Assembly: GCF_003807585.1 (NCBI RefSeq)
Contig: NZ_RMBX01000011.1
Coordinates: 1 to 64,000 of the forward strand
DNA: 64,000 nucleotides
Direction: 5' to 3'
DNA from: Chitinophaga barathri
Lineage (GTDB): Bacteria; Bacteroidota; Bacteroidia; Chitinophagales; Chitinophagaceae
Of the stretch, positions 26,817 through 34,946 are shown piece by piece. The notes under the pieces were generated by a model, which saw only the letters and a program-made list of their open reading frames with translations, searched no databases and had not been told where the DNA came from. How positions within the stretch are numbered: the first letter of the stretch is position 1; the number at the start of each line of letters is the position of its first letter. Position numbers and translations under genes: made by a program.

Positions 26817-28109
26817 ATGAATTACATAGAAAAAATTATTCAATATATGGAGCGGAACAGCGAAAGGATTTCCATTAAGGAAGTCGACGAGGTAAGGAAT
26901 CCCTTCAAAGTTTCAGCATATAAATTCAACCGGGATTTCAAACGTGCAGTCGGATCTACACCACGAGACTGGTTGACCGGAAGGAAGATGGAGTTGGCCC
27001 ATAAATACAAATCCGATGACCCTGCACTGACGATAAAGGAAGTGGTAAGAAAAATTGGTTGGGATCTCACTGAACGCCAGTTTGCGGAGATTTATAAAGT
27101 ACGCTACCGTATAACCTATGGCGGAAAGACAATTAACAATGGCGTTGCATTTCCTAATGGATTGAGAAGCGAAATGGGAATGGACTGTGATTTCCAGGAT
27201 TTCCTATTCTCACCGGACAAAAAAGAACTGGAAGAGATCATTTTTCGAATGGTGCTTATGAGTGGGGAGTATACCATCAGGGAGCGGGGAGAATTGAGCA
27301 GGACCATCATAACTAACATAGAGAACACTTGTTTCCGTTTCCCGTTCCTTACTTTTGAAAAAGAATTTATTTTCTTCGTTTTTTTCGATCCCGATCACGC
27401 CGACAGCTTGGAGCTTTCAACGGTATTCACTCGGATTGGAGATGCAGATTTATGCTATGCCCCCAATGATAAAGGTATTTATCTGGACTTAATTTATAAT
27501 GTGGCGATCAACCAGGAAGAAAATACAAAAAAGGCTATCCTGGAAAGTATATTAAATTGGGAAGAGTTACGCAAGGTACAGGAAAATGTCAGTATCGGCA
27601 CTTATCAGCAATGGATTTACAACAAGCACACACATCCCAAGATCAATAAGGATGCCGCCATCTTCCAAACCAGTCAGGCAAGATATGATGGTATTATTCA
27701 GGAATTTAGGAAGGAATATGAAGGGCTGCTGAATGGCATTCATCTTAGTGCAGCAGGACTGGAAGAATATAAGACTGGTTTAATGGAAGACGATGAACAT
27801 GCCATACGATCTGCACTTGGAAAACTTATAGGAAGTGGAACCGCCGCCCTGCCGCTTGAAAAACTTGACCTGCTCCTGCAACTGGCAGAATGCCCAAACT
27901 TGGGCCACATAGAATTTGCTGATTATACATTCAATACCGATAAGGACTTGGTTACTAAAATTATTGAAATATCCCCCCGGCCCCTCATACCTGATCTGAT
28001 ATTTGATTATTTCCGGGCTTATAAAGAAGTTGAAGATGACGGTGAGTACTACGGAAACACAATCCTTTCCAATATATTGAAAAGACGTTCAGGCATAGAT
28101 TACAATTAA
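26817..28109 (+). CDS. Protein with N-terminal AraC-type DNA-binding domain, unknown C-terminal domain
   Basis: A 430-residue protein. Residues 1-100 resemble a divergent AraC helix-turn-helix pair (VSAYKFNRDFKRAVGSTPRDW and TIKEVVRKIGWDLTERQFAE), placed unusually at the N-terminus. The remaining 330 residues are not recognised; they are acidic and predicted mixed alpha/beta, with no signal or membrane segment. It follows the integrase in the same direction after 169 bp. It may be a regulator of integration or excision, but that rests on position only. Confidence 0.6.
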   Translation: MNYIEKIIQYMERNSERISIKEVDEVRNPFKVSAYKFNRDFKRAVGSTPRDWLTGRKMELAHKYKSDDPALTIKEVVRKIGWDLTERQFAEIYKVRYRITYGGKTINNGVAFPNGLRSEMGMDCDFQDFLFSPDKKELEEIIFRMVLMSGEYTIRERGELSRTIITNIENTCFRFPFLTFEKEFIFFVFFDPDHADSLELSTVFTRIGDADLCYAPNDKGIYLDLIYNVAINQEENTKKAILESILNWEELRKVQENVSIGTYQQWIYNKHTHPKINKDAAIFQTSQARYDGIIQEFRKEYEGLLNGIHLSAAGLEEYKTGLMEDDEHAIRSALGKLIGSGTAALPLEKLDLLLQLAECPNLGHIEFADYTFNTDKDLVTKIIEISPRPLIPDLIFDYFRAYKEVEDDGEYYGNTILSNILKRRSGIDYN

Positions 28110-28245
28110 TATATAAAGTTTAGTAAGCGCCATGGGTTTTATTCTTAAGGCTGGGGGATAGTTTTAAATTGCAAAGGAAATTTTTTGCCACCCATTATAG
28201 CCGGACTTATTATAGAAATTGCTACTTTTGACCCGAGAGCGTTAT

Positions 28246-28282
28246 AAACGGGGAAGAGCCGCTTGGCTTGACCCCGTTTTTT
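28246..28282 (+). terminator. Intrinsic terminator between convergent genes
   Basis: Stem aaacgggg (28246-28253) / ccccgttt (28272-28279) with an inner agcc-gctt-ggct hairpin, followed by T residues. It lies between the gene ending at 28109 and the opposing CoiA-like gene. A TACTTTTG element at 28223-28230 sits just upstream. Confidence 0.8.
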
Positions 28283-28334
28283 AAATTTAGACTGTTTTTC
28301 AGGTGCTGGAAAGGAGACCCTGTTTGTAACCTAA

Positions 28335-29153
28335 TTAGAAGCGTCTGCCTTTTCCATACCCTAACCGTTCACTAAATCTCTTTATTTCTGATTCTTGCAG
28401 CTGCCATGCCGATCGTATTATTTCTTCCTGGTTATCCCAATCTTCCTTGCCTTTTAGTAACTCCTTCATAATGCCGGTAACCCTGACTGACCAATCACCG
28501 TTTATGGCCGTTTTTATAAAAGCGCTGCGAGGTATTCGTGCGAGTGTTGCCCTTCTTCCCACCTTTATAGGAAATAAGCAATAAAGCTGGTTTCTACTAT
28601 CTAAAGGATTATTTAATTGTCCACCACCTAGAAAATCAAAAAGAACAGGGACCGAGCTACTGAGCCATGCTGAAGGAAAACATTTCGCTGGATCGTAAAC
28701 ATGGAAAATTCCCGACTTGCCAGTAGGTTGAATCTGGTTCTGCCCTTTAAGAAAGCGCGGAAAGTCATTGACAAGGCGTGTGCCATCAACTATCCAAACT
28801 AAGTCCCTATAAAAGTTCTCTCGGGCAATACGCTCTTGTGGTTTAAGGTGCGAGTGCTGAAACTCTATGACCAGGCCATGATCTGTTCGTACATCAGCCA
28901 TATGTTTCTCACCTGTTAGTACATCCCGCATAAAACATTCCTGCCATAAGTGCGGAAAGTTATTCTTCCATGAGCGATGCCATTCTGTTTCCGGTTCTCC
29001 CCAACTGTCACACAGTTCAGTTCTTTGGTGCGCCCAATGGTGAACCCTTATCGTTCCACATTTTGTTAGGACAGGCTGTCCGCATCCGGGACATATTCCC
29101 TTTAATCCAGGATTAGCCTCAACGCGTAAATTATCAATTAAAGCAAAGCGCAT
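28335..29153 (-). CDS. CoiA-like competence/nuclease family protein
   Basis: A 272-residue protein. The N-terminal CPGCGQPVLTKCG followed by VHHWAHQ forms a zinc-ribbon-like cluster. A PD-(D/E)xK-type core follows: EWHRSWKNNFP, then HMADVRTDHGLVIEFQHSHL, giving the D...ExQ nuclease residues. This architecture is that of the CoiA family, first named for competence in Firmicutes and widespread on mobile elements. No signal peptide. A DNA- or RNA-processing nuclease role is likely; its part in transfer or defence is unknown. It is isolated, convergent with the gene ending at 28109. Confidence 0.8.
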   Translation of the reverse strand: MRFALIDNLRVEANPGLKGICPGCGQPVLTKCGTIRVHHWAHQRTELCDSWGEPETEWHRSWKNNFPHLWQECFMRDVLTGEKHMADVRTDHGLVIEFQHSHLKPQERIARENFYRDLVWIVDGTRLVNDFPRFLKGQNQIQPTGKSGIFHVYDPAKCFPSAWLSSSVPVLFDFLGGGQLNNPLDSRNQLYCLFPIKVGRRATLARIPRSAFIKTAINGDWSVRVTGIMKELLKGKEDWDNQEEIIRSAWQLQESEIKRFSERLGYGKGRRF

Positions 29154-29533
29154 ACTGATCTGGAATAAAGGGTAACAAAATTAATATATCATTGACTTTC
29201 AATTACGGTGTGTGGCAGGCGTCTGTTAAATACCTTTTTTAAAAATAATATTTATTTGAATAATTAACAAGCCAGGTATTATAACAAAAAAATGTTACAA
29301 AAGCAGGTGTGGAACAAAAGGGTGAAAGAGGAGCTGAAAAATATTCTGGTAACTACTCATTAACAAAACTATTTCGAAAATATCCTTTTTTTCGTTCCGG
29401 TCTTGCTGATTGGAAATCAGTAAGATTTAATGTGTAGAAATATGATAGTACTCAATTGAGACTAGGATTCTTCCGGCATGGTCGTGTGCCGGAATTTCTT
29501 TTTGGATAGGACCACAAAAACGAAGTAAGACTT
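29154..29533. other. Gene-free AT-rich gap with an orphan terminator
   Basis: A 380-bp gap between a minus gene (starting at 29153) and a plus gene (29534). It is AT-rich and contains a strong plus-strand terminator hairpin (29471-29503) with no annotated gene before it, which implies either a short untranslated RNA or an attenuator in front of the gene at 29534. Confidence 0.5.
29471..29503 (+). terminator. Orphan intrinsic terminator or attenuator
   Basis: Stem ttccggca (29471-29478) / tgccggaa (29487-29494) and a tail tttcttttt. It lies 30 bp before the ATG at 29534, which is where an attenuator would sit. Confidence 0.65.
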
Positions 29534-30031
29534 ATGAAAGGTATCTTGATCAATCCGGCTTTAAGGACAGCGAGAATCGTTACTTTAAATTCAAAACCAG
29601 GACGAATGGTTAGAAAGGAAATTTCAAATTTGTTGAAGTGGAAGCGGATAAAGTGTGGCTGCATTTTTGAAAGGGATCTATTGATGGTAGACATTTCTCA
29701 TAAAAAAAATGGGCAACATGCTTTCATCCTGGACGGATGTAACGACGAATTGCCGGTTTTTGGAAGCGCAATGCTGGTAAGCCGCGATATGGAAAATGAT
29801 GTGGCCTCTGATTTGGATGAGGTTAAGACCAAACTACTTTTTTTTGATAAGCGCTATAGTCACACGATCAAGTGGCGTCTGGAAAAAAGGAAAAGCCCTA
29901 TTCCCGTTGAGGAAAGGGTTATGGGCTGGCCAGTGAAGTCTGTGGATTTGTCACGTAGTTTTAATGAACCCTTTACTTCTCGCGAGCATCGAAAGTTTAT
30001 TGCTGAGCTGAAAAGGAAATCAGGACGGTAA
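29534..30031 (+). CDS. Hypothetical ICE protein
   Basis: A 165-residue soluble protein, basic at the C-terminus, without signal peptide. The opening KGILINPALRTARIVTLNSK faintly recalls DUF3846-type proteins of mobile elements, but I cannot confirm this. Cytosolic. It is preceded by a possible attenuator hairpin and followed by an exported small protein on the same strand. Confidence 0.6.
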   Translation: MKGILINPALRTARIVTLNSKPGRMVRKEISNLLKWKRIKCGCIFERDLLMVDISHKKNGQHAFILDGCNDELPVFGSAMLVSRDMENDVASDLDEVKTKLLFFDKRYSHTIKWRLEKRKSPIPVEERVMGWPVKSVDLSRSFNEPFTSREHRKFIAELKRKSGR

Positions 30032-30099
30032 ACCTATATTTGGTAATATTGATTTCTGTTACGAAATTAGTATGCTCATTTATATGATCATTTATCGTT

Positions 30100-30486
30100 A
30101 TGAAAGGTTTGGTTATTGTTGCCCTAGTGTTATTCCCTTTTTCGGGGATAGGGCAGAAGGCATATAAAGCGGTATTTTTCAACGGCAAGTTCAATAATGT
30201 GCAAATAAGATTTACACTAGCTGACGGATACCCGGCGGCTAGTGAGCTTCGCACTAAGAATTTGAAAACAGGGGTGTCAGAACTTTTTATTGCTGAAAAA
30301 GGAGTTTTGGGTGAGAATCAGGAACTTGCTTTTTATCCGGCAAATGAGAATGGCAATCGCAAAGATTTTTTTGTTGTTAAAGAACTTCAGGCCGCTTTCG
30401 GCATTGATCTTCCTCCAAAGATCCGTGTGGTCCATCATCTTAATGGAGTGCAGACGGTTTTTATCCTCAAACGGGTGAAGCGATGA
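30100..30486 (+). CDS. Small exported protein, unknown function
   Basis: A 128-residue protein with a signal peptide (VIVALVLFPFSGIGQ). The mature part is basic, probably beta-rich (YKAVFFNGKFNNVQIRFTLA) and contains no cysteine or known motif. It lies between the gene at 29534 and the opposing small regulator whose stop is 2 bp away. Confidence 0.6.
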   Translation: MKGLVIVALVLFPFSGIGQKAYKAVFFNGKFNNVQIRFTLADGYPAASELRTKNLKTGVSELFIAEKGVLGENQELAFYPANENGNRKDFFVVKELQAAFGIDLPPKIRVVHHLNGVQTVFILKRVKR

Positions 30487-30488
30487 TC

Positions 30489-30776
30489 TTATTTAACTGG
30501 CGTATTCGATGTGGGCCATTTCTTTGATCTCGTTAAATCCTGCATTACAATATTTACAATTGTTTCCGGAGGCACACCTATAAGTTGTGCGATCATGCTG
30601 AGCTCCTTCAGGGAAAACTTTGTCTGGTCAGCCATTTTTGAATCCAGGCCATCCTTGTTTTTATGCATGTCATTTGCTAAAACTGAGCGCGGAATGGTGT
30701 CAAAAATGTCAGCCAGCCTTTTAATGTGGCCGCCTTCGATCAGTTTGAAAACAGTTTGATAACGCTTGTCTTTCAT
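30489..30776 (-). CDS. Small helix-turn-helix-like DNA-binding protein
   Basis: A 95-residue protein. The segment IKRLADIFDTIPRSVLANDM resembles the first helices of an XRE-like domain and SLKELSMIAQLIGVPPETIV the last ones; this layout is common in small Bacteroidota regulators on mobile elements. It is divergent from the response-regulator gene at 31131, and the gap holds four evenly spaced dyads (30824-30899) that are the natural candidate operators for this protein. Confidence 0.6.
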   Translation of the reverse strand: MKDKRYQTVFKLIEGGHIKRLADIFDTIPRSVLANDMHKNKDGLDSKMADQTKFSLKELSMIAQLIGVPPETIVNIVMQDLTRSKKWPTSNTPVK

Positions 30777-30823
30777 TTACTAAAGCAAAATAGATATAGA
30801 TTGCCCCTTCCTCATAAAAATTA

Positions 30824-30899
30824 GTCATTTTGACCATTAAAATGTGTCAAAATGATGCATTAGTGTAGTCATATTGTAATAATTATTTGTCATTTTGAC
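30824..30899. promoter_or_regulatory. Four phased GTCA-N3-TGAC dyads (candidate operators)
   Basis: Sites at 30824-30834 (gtcattttgac), 30846-30856 (gtcaaaatgat), 30868-30878 (gtcatattgta) and 30889-30899 (gtcattttgac). Two are perfect dyads and two degenerate. Start-to-start spacing is 22, 22 and 21 bp, about two helical turns, so all sites face the same side of the DNA. They lie in the gap between the small regulator gene and the response-regulator gene. Confidence 0.7.
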
Positions 30900-31130
30900 T
30901 AAATTCAAGTATCTTAAAGACACATTTTTCTCATCGTTTCGTTACATTTTTGTAGTTTATGTTCTGATCAGACCCATAAAAGACAGCTCTGAGCTATTTT
31001 TTAATGAAACCTTTGAGGTGTATGCTCCAGGTTTAGGCGAATGTACATGGATACGGACCCATGATCAGATGCCTCATCATAAAACAAAGATTGTAAGCAC
31101 CATTAAGTGTTGATTCTCAATTTTTTTTCC

Positions 31131-31832
31131 ATGGAGGTAAAAGCAAAAATTCTGCTTGCGGAGGATGATTACAATTTTGGCCTTGTTTTGAAACAGCGTC
31201 TTACGGAAGCCGGATATGAAGTGACGCACTGCTCAGATGGCGATATAGCTTGGAAATCATTCCAGAAGTCAGTTCCTGACATTTGCCTCTTTGATATCAC
31301 GATGCCGAAGTGTGACGGATTAGACCTGGCAAAACAGGTCCGGCAGCGAAATGACTTGATCCCCATTCTTTTTTTGACTGCAAAAGGCCGGGATGAAGAT
31401 AAGATCAGTGGTTATAACCATGGTTGTGATGGTTATATTACAAAACCCTGTAGTATTCAGGAACTCATATTGCGTATTGAGGTCTTTTTAAAAAGAACCC
31501 GACCACTGAATGCTGATAAAAAAAAGGTATTTCAAATAGGCCATATTTTTTTCGATTATAATGACCTGAAAATTCAAAACAGCAGGGGAACAGCGTTATT
31601 TACACTCACACAAAAGGAAGGTGATCTGCTAAGGTTTTTTTGTGAAAATGTAAATAAAAAGCTGAGCAGGCAGGAGATTTTATATAATGTATGGGGGAAG
31701 GATGATTATTTTATGGGACGCAGTATGGATGTGCTTCTGGTGAAGCTCAGGAAGGTTTTAGGCGTGGATACTCAAATAAAAATCATCACCTTTCATGGGG
31801 CTGGATTTAAACTGGAAGTGCCGGAGGGCTAA
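31131..31832 (+). CDS. OmpR/PhoB-family response regulator
   Basis: A 233-residue protein from the ATG at 31131 (a GTG at 31107 adds eight hydrophobic residues). The receiver domain has the acidic pair EDD (11-13), phosphoacceptor D55 in LFDITMP, T83 and K105 (ITKP). The C-terminal winged helix (about 135-230) carries LTQKEGDLLRFF and SRQEILYNVWG-SMDVLLVKLRKVL, as in PhoB/OmpR. Its cognate kinase is probably the hybrid kinase at 32963. Its stop overlaps the terpene synthase stop (convergent). Confidence 0.93.
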   Translation: MEVKAKILLAEDDYNFGLVLKQRLTEAGYEVTHCSDGDIAWKSFQKSVPDICLFDITMPKCDGLDLAKQVRQRNDLIPILFLTAKGRDEDKISGYNHGCDGYITKPCSIQELILRIEVFLKRTRPLNADKKKVFQIGHIFFDYNDLKIQNSRGTALFTLTQKEGDLLRFFCENVNKKLSRQEILYNVWGKDDYFMGRSMDVLLVKLRKVLGVDTQIKIITFHGAGFKLEVPEG

Positions 31833-32839
31833 CTGAAAGCCCGTACTTCATAAGTAGCTTTCGCGCCCGAGGACACACCTGCGTATAAAAAATTGTAGTA
31901 GCGAGTAGTGTCATTTATACTCCAGTCAATATTTCCTTTCATGATTTGGAGCAGCGCCTCCAGGTATTTTGAAATTTCAAAATTTAACGGAAATGTGGCT
32001 TTTAATTCTTTTGAGCGCATGATCATTTCTAAGACATCGAGATTATGAATTTTCACAGCCTCATCGATGGCTTCCTCAAAATTCAGTTCTGACGAATTTT
32101 TGAGTAACAATACAAGGTTATGAGCACCCCCATGTTCCAATTCTTTTGCCAGGCTGAAAAGGTCATTCGCCCAGCAAACGGTATTTCTGCACAGTTCGGT
32201 TGCCCTGATAAATTGAATGTTTGTTTTTATTTCCTGTGACAAATTCAAATAAGGATAGGCAAATTCAATGGCATCAGTCGCAATATTCGCAGCACCAAGG
32301 TACTGCCGCTCAGTCATATATTCATGAAGGCTGATCCGCTTGCCACTTGCCAAATTATCATTTTCCCAAAAAGCGGCTTTATACATTTGCCATAAGCTCG
32401 TTTGAAATTGAGCCTGCCAGGACGAAGTAGAAAGTTCACGCATTTCCGCCCATAAATCGGTCAGCGCCGCTAACGGAGGGTTGCCGTCCTGAAAGGTATA
32501 TTTTTTTTGCCCGGCAACGACGGCCATAAATTCGCCTGCGAATTCACGCCAAAATTCGGCGTTCCTGAAATTTTCTACATGATCCAACTGATCGTCTGAA
32601 ATAAAAAGAAGGGTATAAAATTTACTTAGTATCTCAAGTCTTGCCCTGGAAATTGCCGGGTAAAACCTGCTGGTCATGTGTACAAAACCTTGCTGTTGGT
32701 AATGAATGATTTCGGATTCAGGTAATAAATTATAGTTTCGGAGCCACGACGAAATTTTGGGAATGGTCTGGTTGACGAAAGGGGAAATGAGCGGCACGGT
32801 AGGGCAATATAATGCGGGGATCTGGATAGGCTCCATCAA
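31829..32839 (-). CDS. Class I terpene synthase (bacterial type)
   Basis: 336 residues with every hallmark of a bacterial class I terpene cyclase: the N-terminal IPALYCPTVPL entry, the Mg-binding DDxxD as DDQLD (82-86), a pyrophosphate-sensor Arg (R178, in YMTERQYLG), the NSE triad NDLFSLAKE (N225/S229/E233) 47 residues later, and the C-terminal RY pair (R313-Y314). Such enzymes ionise a prenyl diphosphate (C10-C20) and cyclise it; the product cannot be predicted. Cytosolic. No prenyltransferase, P450 or methyltransferase gene is beside it. It lies 123 bp after the hybrid kinase gene on the same strand, so the two may be cotranscribed. Confidence 0.93.
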   Translation of the reverse strand: MMEPIQIPALYCPTVPLISPFVNQTIPKISSWLRNYNLLPESEIIHYQQQGFVHMTSRFYPAISRARLEILSKFYTLLFISDDQLDHVENFRNAEFWREFAGEFMAVVAGQKKYTFQDGNPPLAALTDLWAEMRELSTSSWQAQFQTSLWQMYKAAFWENDNLASGKRISLHEYMTERQYLGAANIATDAIEFAYPYLNLSQEIKTNIQFIRATELCRNTVCWANDLFSLAKELEHGGAHNLVLLLKNSSELNFEEAIDEAVKIHNLDVLEMIMRSKELKATFPLNFEISKYLEALLQIMKGNIDWSINDTTRYYNFLYAGVSSGAKATYEVRAFS

Positions 32840-32962
32840 GTAAAGTTATCGGGTTACGAAATTGGAGATGACTGTCTGTATGTGTCTTTGAACCCAAACA
32901 TAAACAAAAGCACCGCGGCGATGCCGCAGGGTTCCAGATTAACAAATACAGTTGGTGTTTGG

Positions 32963-34666
32963 TTATGATACAGATTTGTGGAGTTCTTTGGGCGAGAGTA
33001 ACCGCTGAATTTCCCGGCTGATCTGGCGGTAACCGGCGAAGGGCTTTAATATAAAACCGGTAATATGTTGATCGTAGGGCTTAAGGTCTTCGGGATGGAT
33101 TTTATTCCCGGAGGTCAATATGAAAGGGATTTCCCTGTACTCCTGGTCATGTCGCAGTGAAGCCAGGAGCTCAAAGCCACTGAATTTTGGGAGCTCAATA
33201 TCAGAGATGATCAGGTCCGGTCTATTCTCCCTGATCGCCCGAATGGCCTCATAGACGCTGGCAAAATCCCTAACCAGGATGCCTTTGCTCCGCAGTATTT
33301 TGGTGAGTAGCATCCGCTGCATGGTATTGTCCTCAATGAGTAGGATATCACTACCGGAAAGATCAATTTCCTGGTTGTTTGGAATCTCGAAAGCGCTTGC
33401 AATTTCGATCGGAATCGATACACGGAACGTTGTACCACCCAGGCCAGGATCGCTTTCCAGTGACATATCTCCCCTGAGCGCCTGCTTCATGTGCATCGCA
33501 ATAGCGAGGCCAAGCCCGGTGGATTTGAACGCCTGGTTGGGGGTGGAAATAAAAGGTTTGAAAATGTCAGTGGCCTGTGCTTCCGGGATTCCAGGACCGT
33601 CATCTGTTATCCTTACGATCAGTTTTCCCTCCTGGTCGAGTTCCGCGACGATAAACACAGTTTCTTTAGCGAACTTTACCCCATTCATGATCAGGTTTTG
33701 AAGCAGGGTAGTTAATTTTATGCGGTCGGTGACGATCCATTCGGGGGCGGAAGAATAATCAGGATATACGGTCACCTGACCTTTTCTCAGTTTCTCAAAT
33801 GCCTTGGTGCCATGGAGCCAATCGTGCAAATTTATTACAGACAAGGTGATTTCGTTGCCTTTTCCAGCCTGAATGAGCGACCAATCCTGAATTTCATTTA
33901 TGGTTTGCATCGCAGAAATTGCTGCGTGATTGGCAAATTCATACTCTTTGTTTGTCAGGACAAGGCTTCCGTTTGGGGTGAGATTTGCAGATTCCAAAAC
34001 CAGGCCCATGATTTGAATTGATCCGCGTAATTCATGGGTCGTTCCTTTTATAAAGGAATCCTTTTCCTCCATTGCCTCGCAGATCAGCTGCTCGTTGTGA
34101 CGCCTTTCCTGGGTGTAGGTATAAAGGAGGGAAGCGGTAAGGAATATGATAGCGAGATTGGATAAGATGTTCATCGTCCGTATATTCTGCATGGTCAAAG
34201 TTATGGGCTCGACGATTTTGGAATCCTGTATGATGAGAACAGCTATAACCATAAACACGTTCAGTGATACTGCGGCTGGTAGAAGGTAGACGTTGCTGAA
34301 AAGCATAAATGCGGCCACCAGGAGGAAAACCACGTAGGAAGTAAGGTTAGTTTCGGGGCCGAGCACCACGCAAAAGTAACCTATGGCCAAAGTATGCAGC
34401 AGGTAAAGGAATGCGAGTGCAAACCTATGTTTTTTGTGAAAATTTAAAAATGGGACAGACAAAAAGAGTAGCCCTTCTAAGATAGACGGTATCGTAATTA
34501 CGCGATGAGAAGTTTCGCTTCCGAGCAGTGGTCCGAAAATAAGTGCAATGAAGCCTGTAGTAATTGCAAGCAGATTTACTGCGGAAATAATTCTTTTCTT
34601 CTGCTGCCTAGCGCCGGGATCTTCGGCAGTAAGGGGGGTATCTCTTAACAAATCTTCAAAAGCCAT
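32963..34666 (-). CDS. Membrane hybrid histidine kinase with receiver domain
   Basis: 567 residues. About six membrane segments (residues 26-185) form a compact sensor with no large periplasmic loop. The HisKA H-box THELRGSIQ follows (H211), then an HATPase with N-box LLQNLIMNGVKFA, ITDDGPGIP and GLGLAIA. A C-terminal receiver has DDs near LLIEDN and phosphoacceptor D489 (ISDIELP). The integral-membrane sensor suggests a membrane-borne or lipophilic signal. It is encoded immediately upstream of the terpene synthase, with an OmpR-type regulator opposite. Confidence 0.92.
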   Translation of the reverse strand: MAFEDLLRDTPLTAEDPGARQQKKRIISAVNLLAITTGFIALIFGPLLGSETSHRVITIPSILEGLLFLSVPFLNFHKKHRFALAFLYLLHTLAIGYFCVVLGPETNLTSYVVFLLVAAFMLFSNVYLLPAAVSLNVFMVIAVLIIQDSKIVEPITLTMQNIRTMNILSNLAIIFLTASLLYTYTQERRHNEQLICEAMEEKDSFIKGTTHELRGSIQIMGLVLESANLTPNGSLVLTNKEYEFANHAAISAMQTINEIQDWSLIQAGKGNEITLSVINLHDWLHGTKAFEKLRKGQVTVYPDYSSAPEWIVTDRIKLTTLLQNLIMNGVKFAKETVFIVAELDQEGKLIVRITDDGPGIPEAQATDIFKPFISTPNQAFKSTGLGLAIAMHMKQALRGDMSLESDPGLGGTTFRVSIPIEIASAFEIPNNQEIDLSGSDILLIEDNTMQRMLLTKILRSKGILVRDFASVYEAIRAIRENRPDLIISDIELPKFSGFELLASLRHDQEYREIPFILTSGNKIHPEDLKPYDQHITGFILKPFAGYRQISREIQRLLSPKELHKSVS

Positions 34667-34915
34667 AACACTTCGTAATGAGTAATAGAAGCCAGTATCG
34701 AATCCAAAGTAGGCAGAATACTGCTCTGATAATGTTAATCAAATGTGAATGGAACGGTTATTTCGACAAAGATGTTTGTATAGAAATTTGTGGTAACACA
34801 TTACCTGTTAAGGATTCTCGGCATACAGGTACACAAGCGTAGGAACTAGGGTGCTGAATTTTTTTATAACGAGATGTTAACAGCAAGCCGGTGTATTATA
34901 TTTTGGTTTAGTTAA

Positions 34916-34946
34916 GCCAGCAGAAGATGCTGGCCTATTTTATTTT
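34916..34946 (+). terminator. Hairpin at the 3' end of the coupling-protein gene
   Basis: Stem gccagca (34916-34922) / tgctggc (34928-34934) with a T-rich tail on the plus strand only. It sits directly after the minus-strand coupling gene, but the U-run points the other way, so it would stop plus-strand transcripts arising in the 273-bp gap 34667-34939. Confidence 0.55.

Noticed and set aside
30895..31113. 72-codon plus-strand frame before the response regulator
   Set aside because: It begins inside the fourth GTCA-N3-TGAC dyad, has no domain, and occupies the probable promoter region.
31131..34666. RteA/RteB homologues
   Set aside because: The hybrid kinase could match RteA, but the regulator is of the OmpR/PhoB winged-helix type, not the sigma-54-type RteB, and the terpene synthase lies between them.
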